This document shows, piece after piece, positions 12,905-24,512 of a DNA stretch of 64,000 bases. The stretch is taken from positions 14,082,001 through 14,146,000 of the forward strand of contig JAWUZG010000056.1 in NCBI GenBank assembly GCA_036785705.1, written 5' to 3'. Under the pieces are notes generated by a model, which made no database searches, was not told the origin of the DNA, and was given only the letters and a program-made list of their open reading frames with translations. The translations under genes and the position numbers were made by a program. The stretch's first letter is position 1. Each line of letters begins with the position of its first letter. This DNA comes from Acanthornis magna. Lineage: Eukaryota > Chordata > Aves > Passeriformes > Acanthizidae.

Positions 12905-14189
12905 GTGAGTTTTGCTATTCAGTTTCTACTTAGTGAGGCTTTTCTTTTCCATCACATTTGTTTGAGTCACATTTCTTGCTGTGACCATACCATGACATGT
13001 GCCATTCCTCAAAGTCACACTCATTCCTGCTAGGATCTATGCAAATCAAACTTGTGAATTTGCTCAGAGATAAGTGCCTCCATTATCCCACTCCTTCCAC
13101 TTACTGATTTGCTTTTGAGACTTGCACACAGGCAATTTTTTTGACTTTGAAGGCAAATCCTTTGCAATAATGCTGAATCTGCAGAATAGGCCACCTGGAA
13201 AATATGTGATCTTCCATTGGGAAGCATTTCCCTTTCCCACATTGGTGAGCTGCTCTGAATCACGCGACCATGGAAAATGCCTGGGTCAGGTTCTGAGTGG
13301 GTGAGGCGATGCTCTCTGGCCACAGAGCATCCCTGGGCTCAGGCAGGTGATGGTCTCCAGGATCTGCAATATCAAGGAGCCTGCGCAGCCCTGCAGAGGA
13401 TGAATAGCTTTCCATCTTCATTCTGTCTATTTTATAGCTGCCACAGAAGAAGCAGTCTGAGATTGAGCCTGACCCAGTGTGGTATTATATGTAGGTCTTA
13501 CAAGAGCAATATTTGCTCTTGATGACCATTGGAATATACTCCTTTAAAGAATTCTAAAATAGCCCTAAAAGAAGGGTTTGTACGCTGGCTTTTTGGGGGG
13601 ATTATTTTTTTAACATGTGAAGTTTTTGAGACACTCAAAACCATCAGTAAATTCTAAGTAAATCCTAATTTGTACCTTTTTTTTCTTCTGCGTGATTCAA
13701 AGTGCTGACAGCACCACCTCACCATCTATCTTGGGCACAACTCCTACTTCTGGTTAAAGTTTCCTACCTGTCTCAGCCACATAGAAAGACTCAAACCAAG
13801 GTTTTAGCTGGACAATCCCAGAAGTGCAAATTATGTCGACCTTCTGCTTCTTCCAGGGTGTCTTTATGGGCCCAAAGGCAGCCTCTTTCCTGCAGAAATA
13901 AAGGTATCTCCCTGTGATCCCATGTGCAGGACAGGTCAGTATAAAGCAAATAAATGACACTCATGGATGTTGCATCATGTGTCACCTTGTCTGATGAGCC
14001 TCCAGATTTGCTGGTAGGTTTTTGGGGGTTTTGCAGTGATTTTTGCAGTCAGTTTTGAGTGGCAGGCTGTACGTGTTGGTTTATAATTCTGGAGTTGTGA
14101 GTGTGGGTTGAACTGTTGGCATTAATTATTTTCAATAGTGAGTCAGAGGCTGAATTGTAGGATCCTATCCATGGATATAGGAGAAAACA
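12905..14189. other. Non-coding DNA, no gene recognised
   Basis: Overlapping plus and minus frames near 13030-13323 and 13754-13985 are mutual shadows without recognisable products. No repeat family was recognised. Confidence 0.6.
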
Positions 14190-14560
14190 AAGAAACAAGC
14201 GGCCTTCCTCTCCCTCCCCTGACATAAGTCATATTTTGTCTCCTACGACCTCAACCGGCCCTTTAAATTTCATATCAAACATTAGAAAGAAAGAGGTCAA
14301 AGTAAGAGCCCCGTCGAAAAAAACCCACAGCCAACCCAGATATGAACTATGGGAACTTGTCATCTTATCATCCTAATTGAAGTCATTCTGCAATGTATGA
14401 CAGTCCATCATATATTCTGCCAGTCAGTGTGTCATACATGATGTGTAACAAGAGAGCTCATAAACCCAGAGGGGAAGCCCCTTCTTTTTTATTACTTTAT
14501 TTGATCATTTTCATAAAAAGTCCCCTTGCTCAATACAGAGGGACGTGTTTATTAGCCCCA
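14190..14560. promoter_or_regulatory. Possible conserved non-coding element
   Basis: The stretch keeps several CpGs in an otherwise AT-rich setting, as in CTACGACC, CAACCGGCCC and CCCGTCGAAA, and is non-repetitive. CpG retention in low-GC DNA can mark sequence under constraint or lacking germline methylation. It also holds AGGTCAAAG at 14293, a nuclear-receptor half-site type motif. No alignment could be made, so conservation is inferred only. Confidence 0.25.
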
Positions 14561-14829
14561 TTAAAGCTTTGTCCATTCATTTGACACTGTGATTTACACA
14601 GCTTTACCACAAAAGAATCCCATTATTTCCAGTCTGGGGAGGTGTCCTTTTTATTGTGTGGTGAAAAATAAGTATTTAATTCCACAGGTGAAGGCAAAGG
14701 AAGGGGAGGCTGTTGTCAGAGGCTCAGAAGTAAACAAAAGGATGCTTTAGGTATAATTGACTCAGAGAAAGAAAACATTCCCAGTAAATATAGAAAAATA
14801 AATAAATAAAGATGTTCTTCCCATGGAGT

Positions 14830-15340
14830 GGGAATTTAACTGGGCTCAGCTGAACTTTTTTTTCCCCCGCGTGCCTTCATTAAAAACAGCAGAATTTGGC
14901 AAAATTTCCCTCTGTGTTCTACTCATGAATGTTTCTAGAAAATATCAGCTTTCATACGCAAATATTCTTGAAGTGAAATTGGTGGCTTCCTTTGAACACA
15001 GCTAGTGCCTCAAATCCCATCTGCTTTTCCTACAACACGCCCACTCATTATCTAGCTTATTTGGCTTTATTTTATTTTTTTTTAAATGAACACAAATTAA
15101 GCTATTTAATCAAATATGTACATGATTACATGGCATTTTTGCATAAGAGTTATACACCCACGGAAATCATTAATCACAGATAACAACACTATGTTAAAAT
15201 TAGGCATTTTGTTTTCTTTTTGTGTGTGTGTGCTTTTTAACATAATATCCTGCGTAGCTCTAATTTCACCTCTACTCTCATTTGAATAAAGCAGGATTGT
15301 TTTACAACAAATTATTCATTTGTCTGTAGCTCTGATAATT
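14830..15340. promoter_or_regulatory. AT-rich possible conserved non-coding element
   Basis: A unique AT-rich stretch with many ATTA, TTAAT and TGATTA-type cores, such as TCATTAATCACAGATAAC near 15167, and with few simple repeats between about 15080 and 15330. This resembles known developmental enhancers in texture. Nothing in it proves function. Confidence 0.2.
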
Positions 15341-15454
15341 GGTATTTATGTTTAGACTTGATCTCAGAGGAATAAAAATACAGAACTTGAAAATAAAATT
15401 GGTATGGTTCAAATCCCTCTTTTTCTTTTTTATTTTCCCCCTTTTTGCTTGCAG

Positions 15455-15532
15455 AGAATGTCACCATGAATGTCCATTGGCAAACTGGATAAGAAAGAGT
15501 GTCACAGTGCAGGACAACCTAGAAGATGACAG
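15455..15532 (+). other. Possible 78-base exon with one open frame
   Basis: A pyrimidine-rich run ending CTTGCAG precedes 15455, and CAG|GTATTT follows at 15532. The length is a multiple of three. One frame is open and would encode ECHHECPLANWIRKSVTVQD followed by a short acidic end; I do not recognise this peptide. The donor is only moderate and no neighbouring exon was found. It could be a minor or lineage-specific exon, or chance. Confidence 0.15.
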
Positions 15533-18232
15533 GTATTTCCAGGCATAGCAATGATGAGATCAAATTCCCCTCAACCTGCCTTGTTTGCTGATCTTTTAAT
15601 CAGATTCTACTTCACTGCAGCTACAGCACAAGGTTCCCTGACAATGTATGACAGCATGTGACAGAATTTTTTTTTTTTTTCTTTTTTGGCCATTTGATGC
15701 TATTCGAGATAAATCTGAAGCCCCAGCAGCATCTGACAAATCTACCAAACTACTTTAGTGGAGGTTTTTAACCATGCATAACTGAACTGGAGGGTTTGGG
15801 GTTTGTGTTCGTGTGTTTGTAGTGGAATCCAAACAGGAAAGCTGGGAAATGATCTAAACCCTTTGAGGTTAACCTGCCACGAAAGAGCATCAACGTCAGA
15901 AGAGGACATTATTAAAAAGCAGCCAACCTCGCTCAAAAAGAACCACTGTGTGAAGCAAGAGCCTGAAGAACAACACCCAGGGCTGTTTGTGGTCCCGCAG
16001 GGATATGTATTTCATCCCCCGTCTTCATCTCTCCAAATTTCCTCTGAACTGCTTCTGAGCTGAATTCTTGAGGAAGAAAAACACCAGCGACTTTTGAATG
16101 GGACTTATCAACCTTTTCCCCACAATCTGCTTCATATTCCTCTCACACCCGTGTTCTTGCAGTGTCTTGGGGAAATGCTTGGATCAAAGATAAGAGAGAA
16201 CAAGGGAAGGAATGAAGCGAGAAACAAACAACAAAACAAAACCAGCACCCCCCCAAAGTTTTTGATGAAGCTCCTCTGCGAATCGTGTGCATGATTACAG
16301 CAAAGTTAAAACTGCCTTCTTCTTCACCAGTACTTAATTCCTGCTTTTAAAATCAGGCTCCCTTTGATCTTGAGGATTGAAATGATCTGGAAATGAAACA
16401 GCCAGTGCTTTGCAGAAAATCTGGAGAGGGTCCCAGACATGGCTTTTACCTGGAAGGCATCCAAAACAGGATGAAATCTCTCTGGTTTCAGAACAAATTG
16501 CAAGATTTTTTCTCTATGTCTGGTCCAACTGTGGAACTCTAGCCCTGATGTCTGCTGCTTCCCAAAGCACAGATGTAATAACCTCTGAGGTGAAATGAGA
16601 ACGTTATTCCCCCATCTTCTCCCCTCTGCCTCCCCTCTGAGGGCTGGGAGAATTTTATTAAAGTGAAGGCTTAAAGTTTTGGGCAGACTTAATTTGAGGA
16701 GACAGTTGGTTATAACCCAGGCTAGGTCCATCCATGTGAAGGTTTGAGAGGACAGAGCACCAGGAGCATCTGTGACATCTGGATCCTGTTGAAGGCTCAG
16801 AAATATCTGCCCGGCTTCGCGTGACCTGGCCCCAGAGCCAAAAGGGCTGAAAAATGTGGTTAAGAGACTGCAGCAAGCTTTGCCCTAGCAAATGAGTCCC
16901 ACTGAGAAAGCAAGCACATCAATATTTCTTTGAATCTGTTTCTTTTAGTGAATATATTTCCATATGTTGCATTAATATTTCTTTTATTGAGGCTTGTGAG
17001 TCCATCTGGTATTTGTATTGGGAGGGCTTGAGCTGGCAGATCTCTGCTCTGTGCTGTTACACACAGGTCTGGACAGCCCTTGCAAGGATGGGTAGGTGGT
17101 TGGATAGGGACAGCATCTCCTCAGCTGCCTTTTTAATTGGATAAACTTCTCAAATCAATCAAGATAACCAGGTTACTTATTGTCAATTAGCTCCCGCTGT
17201 GCCAATGTTCCAACATAAGTATGGGCTGAGTATAAAGTACAGTGATCCCCAGTAAAGAAACCTCTCAGACACTGCACAGTGCAACCCTGATCTAGGAGGT
17301 GTAAAGGAGAAAAGATACCTGGGCATCAATATTAAGCAGAAAATGTGCTGAAATATCACCGTTTGCCAAGACAATAAGAATCACTTTCCTTTGCATGTAT
17401 TATTAAGGAACTGGGGAATAATTATCTGCTTTAATACAAGCTTCTTCCTTCTGCATGATTAACTTCAGTGATATCAACAGAGAGTGTGATGACTCTGAAA
17501 TGACAGCTCCTGGTAGCACGTTCTGGGATTAGCAAAAACAGGTTGTCACTTTACCCCAGTCAGGAACAGTCAGTTGCTTTGTGCTGAGTGCTGGACAGAA
17601 GAGCTGGGTTCTGCAGCAGACATCTGACAGCCCTAGTGGGCAGCAGGTCCAGCCTCCTGCCAGGTGGCTCCCAGGTCGGCTGTGCAGGGCTCTGCTCCGG
17701 CAGGAGATTCGATTTCCCGAGGCATCACCGTGTGATTTTGGCCGTGTGATTTTCCAGGCTGAAAGCGCTCCGCGCTCCTGGTGCTGAGCTGTGACTGTTC
17801 GTTGCAGCAGGGCACAATGCACCAAGCTGATTTTAAAATATTGTGTACTTTTAAAATGCCTGGCTCTAATGCCACTCCTGTGTCTGGCTGCTCAGCGAGC
17901 AAAGTGACAGCGCACACACACCAGCCCCTGCAGGGGATGGAGAGAGAGGTAGGACAAACACGCCAGAGCTCTGAGCAATGGCATGAAACAACAGAAAAAA
18001 AAATCCTTTCATTCTTACTGAAGTTGTGAAAAGTCTGTCATGGCTTCTGTAGAAATTAATCAATATATGGAAAACTGCATAACAATTGTGGGGGCAGCAA
18101 GAATGTGTCTATAAATTAAAATATTGTGAGTTTCTAGAGCTAACTGGAGAAAGCACTAGGGGTGACTAGCAGGGCTCTGGAGCCAGGACAGAGTCCATGG
18201 AACTGGATCCTTCACTAAAGTGAACTAAAATG
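15533..18232. other. Non-coding DNA, no gene recognised
   Basis: The 135-codon minus-strand frame at 16324-16731 is the longest frame here but matches nothing I know, and there is no supporting splice or promoter structure. A short 14-bp duplication is listed separately. A T-run lies near 15667-15680. Confidence 0.6.
17728..17755. repeat. Two-copy 14-bp tandem repeat
   Basis: CCGTGTGATTTT occurs at 17728-17739 and 17742-17753, separated by GG, giving a period of 14. It is a small local duplication in a mildly GC-rich stretch (about 17.6-17.8 kb). Confidence 0.85.
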
Positions 18233-18278
18233 GACATTGACAAAATATGGACTAAAAAGTCCATATTTTGTCAATGTC
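18233..18278. repeat. Perfect 21-bp inverted repeat, 4-base loop
   Basis: The left arm at 18233-18253 begins GACATTGACAAAATATGG. The right arm at 18258-18278 is its exact reverse complement. The spacer is AAAA. The pairing stops abruptly at both outer ends. The loop is shorter than in typical microRNA precursors, so a template-switch inversion at a replication fork, or a foldback assembly artefact, is more likely than an RNA gene. Confidence 0.95.
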
Positions 18279-18699
18279 AGGATACATAGGAACTGCAAAA
18301 CAAAGCAAACTGTATGTATGGAATGAAACGAGAAATTTAGTCCTGCATCACATTCCTTTGAAAATTGTATAATAATTTAAAAAAAGAAAAAAAAAGATGA
18401 AATGTCCATATATATTTTTTAAGAAAAATAGGAGGGGAAAAGATTAATTCTCAAAATCTGTGAAATATACAGTGATGAGTTACTGAGGGTTGCGGTAAGG
18501 GGGGGTGTTTTTGTAATTCTGTAGGCATCTCAGTCCTCTGGTGAAATGATGTATGGGGCAATCGTCTGGTAGGGGCTGATGGGATGTAAATGAAACTAAT
18601 TAAGGAAATGTCAAACATAATTAATAAAACAGGTTTAAGTTGCAAAAGCACTGTCAGCTGAATGAATGGGTAAGAATGCCTCATTCCCATTGTTTTGGG
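18279..18699. other. Non-coding DNA, no gene recognised
   Basis: AT-rich DNA with A-rich runs at 18379-18394 and several ATTAA motifs. Nothing recognisable. Confidence 0.6.
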
Positions 18700-19290
18700 G
18701 CTTGCTTGCTTATTTATATATTTATTTATTTATTCCTTGCTCACCCCCTTGCCCTCCTAGCAGCTTTTTCAGTAGCACCGTTCAATTAGATCTCAGAAAG
18801 CTCTTGGTAGCCTCTTGCATTTTCACCTTGCCCCCCTTGTGAGCTGGGGTCCCATAGAATAGGAGGAATATAAATTTGCCTTGTCGGCTTGCAGCCTGGG
18901 AAGAAGAAGGAAAAAAAATTAATTGCTAACTCCTCGTCTTCCCCAAGTACTACAGGACATTAACATAACCAATTTGCTTGAACTCCTCACTGGCTGCTTA
19001 ATAGAGCATCTGACCAGCTGATAAGACCTGGGTGCTGCTGCCTATGATACCTTGTTATTAGCATTTTCATAATATTCAAATTTACAGCCCCATGATTCAC
19101 TAGCCTCCATTCATTATTGATAAGTACAAAAAATAAATAAAAAGGGTTTATAAATAGCAAAGGGGGGTGAGCGACCTATAATTATGGCAAGCAAATTAGG
19201 GTGCATGGTAGAGTCAGTTACATTTGCCTAGGAGTAATGATGCTCAAGAACTTTTTCTCCCCAGGGACCAGAAAAATAATGGATTCCCTG
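18700..19290. promoter_or_regulatory. Possible conserved non-coding element, AT-rich
   Basis: After a short TTTATTTATT run (18715-18734) the sequence is unique, with many ATTA cores, a TATAAATAG box-like string near 19150 and isolated CpGs such as GGTGAGCGACC. The texture resembles vertebrate enhancers near developmental genes. TATAAATAG alone is not promoter evidence: there is no CpG island or exon next to it. Confidence 0.25.
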
Positions 19291-22200
19291 GCAGCTGCAG
19301 ATGGGCTAGGAAAGGCTGTCACCCAGGACGCTGTTTATATAAGTTAGGCCGAGCATATGGCTCTGCGTCCTGCCTGTAGCCACCTCCAGATATTGCAGTT
19401 TCAATGGAAAGAAATAAATACATAAATAAAAATAGCCCCTTGCTGGAAGGTGGTGGTGCAGGGATACGAGGAGGAGAAAAGCGGAGGGGAGGAAAAAAGC
19501 AAACAAGCAAAGGGAGTCTGCTCAGAAGTTCCTGTCGAGGGCAACCCCAGCAGCTCAGGGATCAAGTACAGGTGATAGCCTTAAAACCAGAGGCTGTTCA
19601 GCTGCATCACTGAAGAGAGAAAGATGAAATGTGATTTCTGCTGAAGCAAAACCTTTCTGTGCTGCAGTCCAAGACAGTCAAACAGCAAAGCTTTGAGCCT
19701 GAGATGATAAAAATCATGGTCCCAGTTGAAAGTAGGAGCTACCAGAAATAACCACTGGATACTTTATAATTTAGACCCTGTGGTTCTATTTCCGTTAATC
19801 CAATCAAAGGCCTTTTTTTTCTTTACTAATGAAACTAGAATGAAACACAAAAGGGAGGCTGACCTGTTAGCAGGTGACTGTTTCTTGTAAGTTATTCATT
19901 AAAAACACCCTAATGCTCTGGTGCTGAAGGAGGCTGTACCTCTTTCTGTATAAATTACACATAAGTGAGTTGGTTAAAAGACCAAAAAAAAAACAACAGT
20001 ATTTCTACTGACTCCAAATCCTTCTGGAGGGTGCATGAACACAGCCCTTGCAGATATATGCAGTGGGTTGGGGGCTAACTTTTATGTACCAGCTGCCCCC
20101 AAATTTTTCAGTTCCAAGTAGCTCCAGTTTTACTGTGGGCATGAATATTACCAATACAGTGCAGGCAACACACTCTAGATAAGATAGGAATGAGCCTTGG
20201 TTTGGCCCTTCTTGAGAGGCTCCAGAACAAAAGGAAGAACTTTGGCAGAAAAACTGCAGCTGGGATATTTTCACACTTTGATTTTTTCTTTATTAAATTT
20301 AATTAAATTATTAGTGAATCTCTGTTGATTTGCATCATTCAGTCTTTCCATTGGGAAGTTTGGAGAATCTGCCACTGGCATTTCTTGTAAAGACACTATC
20401 TGAAAACACCAATTTGCCTCCAAAATTCCCAGCTACTTTTTCATTTTTTTCCTGTGTTATTTTCAGATTGTCCCAGCACTTCTATTATGCAGCAGTATTA
20501 GCAAGTATCCACTCTGGACTGCATCCATGTCTGAATTTACAGTTCTTGAGAATTTTCCTGCATCTTAGCAAAAAATGAAGAGAGGATATTTATTAGAGCA
20601 ATCTTCCAATTAGCTCCCCTCAGCAGCCCATGCCTGGAGCCTTGTCCATTTTAATATATGCAGCAAAAGGTCCAAACTGAAACTTATTGATCTTTGTTCT
20701 CAGAATTCTGGCAAAGTTTACGAAGTGGACTCCAGTTCAGCAGGGAATCCTACTCCTGCAGCAAACCTTCTCCCCAGAACATCCCCAGCCGTGCAGAAGC
20801 TCACACCTGGGCCTGAGCTGTCCATCTTCCACACATGCATCCATCTTCCAGAAACATCCTTAGGCATCCTGTGGGCTCTGCTCTGCCTTAAACCTCACAT
20901 TAGCATCATCGAGGGAAAATATAAATTTAAACTGACACAGACTTGCTTGTCTCTTCCTTTGTGTTTAAACACAGATGGTTGCTTTTGTTGTGCCGCCGCA
21001 TTTCAGCCAATGCAAGCAGCAAAGTACTTAACTGGAATATATATCTCTTCTCTTTTCCAAACATTCACAGGGTGCTTTTTTTTTTGTAGGTGAAGTATCA
21101 TTCTTCAGAATATATACAATGTTTTCATGCATCTTAATCTAATCCATTAGTCCTTGTAATTTATTGTTAACTGCTTGGATGTAGGGGCCATGACAGCTTT
21201 GAGTAAAGCATTTAAGCAGGCATCTGCTTTGTATAAATTATAGGAACCTTGATCACACAAGGTTTCAGACAGAGACAAAGGTCTCCTACCAGCATCTGTA
21301 GCCTTGGGGATAGCAATTTTTTATTCTTTTTTTTTTTTTTTTTTACTGTAAGAAGCTTTGGATCTTGGAAACAGTAAAACTATCCGCAGACTTGTATTTA
21401 CTTTTGTATTTGGTATTGTTAACAGCTCCAAGGCAGGAGTAACATGATTGACATGGGGTTTGGGAGCTGGAAAACACTTTGTTAGTCTCAAATCAGCTCC
21501 TTGGAGGCTAAAGCCCTGATTAACGATAACTGGAGTGGATTGTTTTAATCTGACTGCTGTAGTATTTTATGTCTGGTCATTTAGGCTTATTTCTGTAAAT
21601 ACTTCAATAAGCCTGAATCAATTATGTCAATGCCTCCCTTTGTCTCCTGCCATTGGAAATGGCATGGTGTCATGACAGAAGGAAGCAGAACAGCAGGATC
21701 AGGGAAATGGTACCTTGTGCCACTGAGCAAGGAACGTATTTGTGAACAATACTCACTATTAGAGTGTCCCAAAGCCCTTTCTCTCCTCTTTTGGTCACCC
21801 TTCCTGGTCTGTGCCTGGCTATGAGATGTCTGAAAGGACAACAAGATTTTGTTGGGGATACACGGTTGGCTGAAGCTCTGCTGTGCAAATACTCTTCTTG
21901 CACTCTCCCTTGTGCTGCTTGGATTAATTTGGCTCACTCCTGAAGCTTTCTGCATTGCACATTTCCAAGTTAGACCAGAAGAAGGCTTCTGGAGCAAACT
22001 ACTTGAAGCAGGGTACTCTGCATCTCACTTTTGCACCATCATTCCACGCCGCAGACACACGGTTCAGAGTTAATATGAGTGCCATGTCAGGAGTGCCACT
22101 CACCAAGGTGAAAATGCAATGCAGTGGTGGAAAAGCCTGGTGAGTGGTTTTCCTCTTCAAAAGTAGCTTGGAGATGTGGCTTCACTCTCCTTAGTACCTC

Positions 22201-22399
22201 TGGCTGCACAAAGGCATCGCTGTGAAGGTGATGGGATCACAGCAAATCTACCCGAGTGCGGAGCTTTGGTTTAATTTTTTTTTATATCAGTGGCTGGTCT
22301 CAGCTCTAATTAACCTACTCCCCTATCAGTCCATTCCCTCCCCACATGCTGTCTTTTCCCCTTCCTCCCTGTGATCTCCATTTCACTGCAGAGATGGCC
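19291..22399. other. Non-coding DNA, no gene recognised
   Basis: The 122-codon frame at 20725-21093 (+) and the 136-codon frame at 21587-21997 (-) have no recognisable domains. An 18-base T run lies at 21327-21344. No transposon was recognised. Confidence 0.6.
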
Positions 22400-22770
22400 T
22401 GGCAAAGAGACATTATTCTATTTAGAAGCTGAGCACCTCACTAGGGGTGACAGGCCTGTTTTTAGGTCATTTATCTAATTGCTCTTTGCAGATAAGAATT
22501 AATTAGCCCGATTATTTTTCTTAGTTTTTTGGATGGGTTCCCCACCTGGAGAGAAGAAATTCCTCTATGTCAGTGATTAATTGCTGAGCCAGAAGCTTTC
22601 TGCCTTGCATTTGTAATAAATGCCGACTAGTTCTTTAGGTCACATTAGGAACCAGGCAGATTGCAGTTAAAATGCACAGGATAATAAAGCATTTCTACAA
22701 ACAAGATCACTACCATTAGATTTTGATTAAATATTTTAATTTATCTGGAGGTTGAGGGACTGCGGGAATG
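22400..22770. promoter_or_regulatory. Possible conserved non-coding element
   Basis: Unique AT-rich stretch with repeated ATTAATTAG, TCTAATTG and GATTAAAT-type homeodomain cores and no simple repeats. Proposed from sequence texture only; no alignment was available. Confidence 0.2.
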
Positions 22771-23064
22771 AAAAGGTTTAAGGCCTCCTATTCCCAGCAC
22801 TTTGTGATGAGAGTCGCCCTATAGCCCTTTGATCTAAACCAGATGAACCTCATGGCAGAGCTTCAGCTCAGGATTTGGCACAGCTGGTTTGTCTCATACT
22901 GGTCTGAGTGTTTGCAGGGCCGTGAGTGTGCAGCCAGCTCAATTCAGTTGTGATAACATTTTGTGAACTACGGGAGTCTGGTCGAGCTGAGGGAGGAAAG
23001 GTTAAGATTTGTGTGTGAAATTATGGCAGGCTTATATCCAGGTGTGTTTAACACAGTAGAAGTT
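22771..23064. other. Non-coding DNA, no gene recognised
   Basis: Ordinary unique sequence without gene, RNA or repeat signatures. Confidence 0.55.
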
Positions 23065-23155
23065 ATTTTCATTTCCCCTTTTCCTTCCCTTTCACCTTCT
23101 CCTTCCCCCTCCATCTCCTTTTTTGTTTCCATTCCCTTTTTTCATCCTTTATTTC
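23065..23155. repeat. Polypyrimidine tract
   Basis: About 90 bases are almost entirely C and T, with a few interrupting A and G, built from CCTT and CCCTTT-type units. Such tracts can adopt triplex structures and are common length-variable low-complexity DNA. A nearby TTTTTGCAG at 23199-23207 resembles a splice acceptor but is followed only by a weak donor. Confidence 0.8.
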
Positions 23156-24423
23156 CATAAGAATTCTGAGCATTCAGCCCAAAGAAAAACCTATTTTTTT
23201 TTTGCAGGACCTACTAAAGAAACACAGTAGCCTCGATTCACAAGCTGGTCAGCCTAGGACAGGTCTCTTTTCCAGGATTATAGAGCAAGCCAGACAGTAT
23301 GATCTCCTGTGCCCTTAAAACCTGATTTCTGACCTAGAAAGTTCATGGAAGAAAATTGGAGTCTTGCCATCTATTTTGCTGTGCTTGTGAACAGTTTGAA
23401 GGCCCTGATATCCCAATAGGAGAAATTAATTGCTGGTGTTATGATCACGAACACAGCTTTTTTGATCACAAAAGAGGTGGAGCTGCCTACGCTGTGGTGA
23501 TCATTACTGCCTCGGAGAGACGAGGGTTGGAAAGGCACGGGGATGAGACCCGAGGTCTGCCTCCCTCTGTCTCACAGCTGAGAGGTGTTAGGAGGGCAGG
23601 ATCAGGGCATCTGGCACCAAACACCTTTGCTGGGTCTGTTGTCCAGCAAAAAAAGTAAATCTTGTTCTTGCTGAAACACTTGCACAACGTTTACATTGGG
23701 GAGAACTAAATTAGGGTCCCTGGGTGGACTTTGTTAGTGGCAGTTGTTTTACTGGGGATTTTGTTTGTTTGCTTTTTAATGGAAAGGGGGAAAAATGAGA
23801 AAAACTGAAAACATGATGATTTTTTCTCCTGACAAGTGGGCTGAAGACAGATGGGGAGAACTGATATTTCTCTAATGTATAGGAACAATATTGCATTGTG
23901 AAAAGTAACTTTCCGTGGAACTTCGATTCTTACTCAACCACAGTATTTTGAGAATACCATTCCCAGCTGTGATTTAAAGACAGAAAAATCTAGTGCTACA
24001 CTGATGGTTAGTCAAAAATCAATGCTTAAAAATTGCTCCTAACTTCAACTTTGAGCTATGGGACTACAAGAGCTATTTTGGCTTTGAGTATTGAGTAAAG
24101 CTCATGTGTATCAGATATAGCTGATATTTCTCACTACCTACAAAATGTCCAAAATTATTTTATCTTTTCTTCTGGTAAATTGAGGTTTTATTCTGGTCAC
24201 CATTGCTGCCTATATTTCATAACTAGACCAGAATACACATGCAAGACAGAGCACCTAGTTTTTTTTTCCTTACCAGATACCCAAGCAGAGCCAGATACTT
24301 GAATTCAGTGGGAGTTGAGGTGCTAAAACCTATTTTTGATCTTAGCAATTGGGCCCTATTTTAACTAATATATTACATAATAATTTGGGAATAAAAACAA
24401 CATCTCCCCATGTCACTGGGAAA
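23156..24423. other. Non-coding DNA, no gene recognised
   Basis: The 100-codon plus frame at 23356-23658 and a minus frame share the same bases. Neither product is recognisable. Confidence 0.55.
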
Positions 24424-24512
24424 TTACATTACAACCCAGTTTTCGGATGTAGAAATGGAGTCCCTGTGAGTCTAAGCTTTTTCCATAATGCCACAAAATG
24501 TGTCACTGGAAA
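24424..24512 (-). mobile_element. Possible MIR-type SINE remnant, reverse orientation
   Basis: On the plus strand the order CCCAGTTTT, GGATGTAGAAATGGAG, TAAGC, then GCCACAAAATGTGTCACTGG follows the reverse complement of MIR, where the block around TTTTACAGATGAGGAAA precedes the gap-rich region and GTCACACAG. Divergence is high. An unrelated chance match is possible. Confidence 0.4.

Noticed and set aside
16324..16731. 135-codon minus-strand frame
   Set aside because: No recognisable family, no splice or promoter signals; length is within chance for 64 kb in six frames.
19140..19165. TATAAATAG string as a TATA promoter
   Set aside because: Such strings are frequent in AT-rich DNA, and there is no initiator, CpG island or exon nearby.
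23199..23262. Acceptor-like TTTTTGCAG with a 55-base possible exon
   Set aside because: The downstream GTCTCT donor is weak, and the acceptor lies close to a low-complexity pyrimidine tract.
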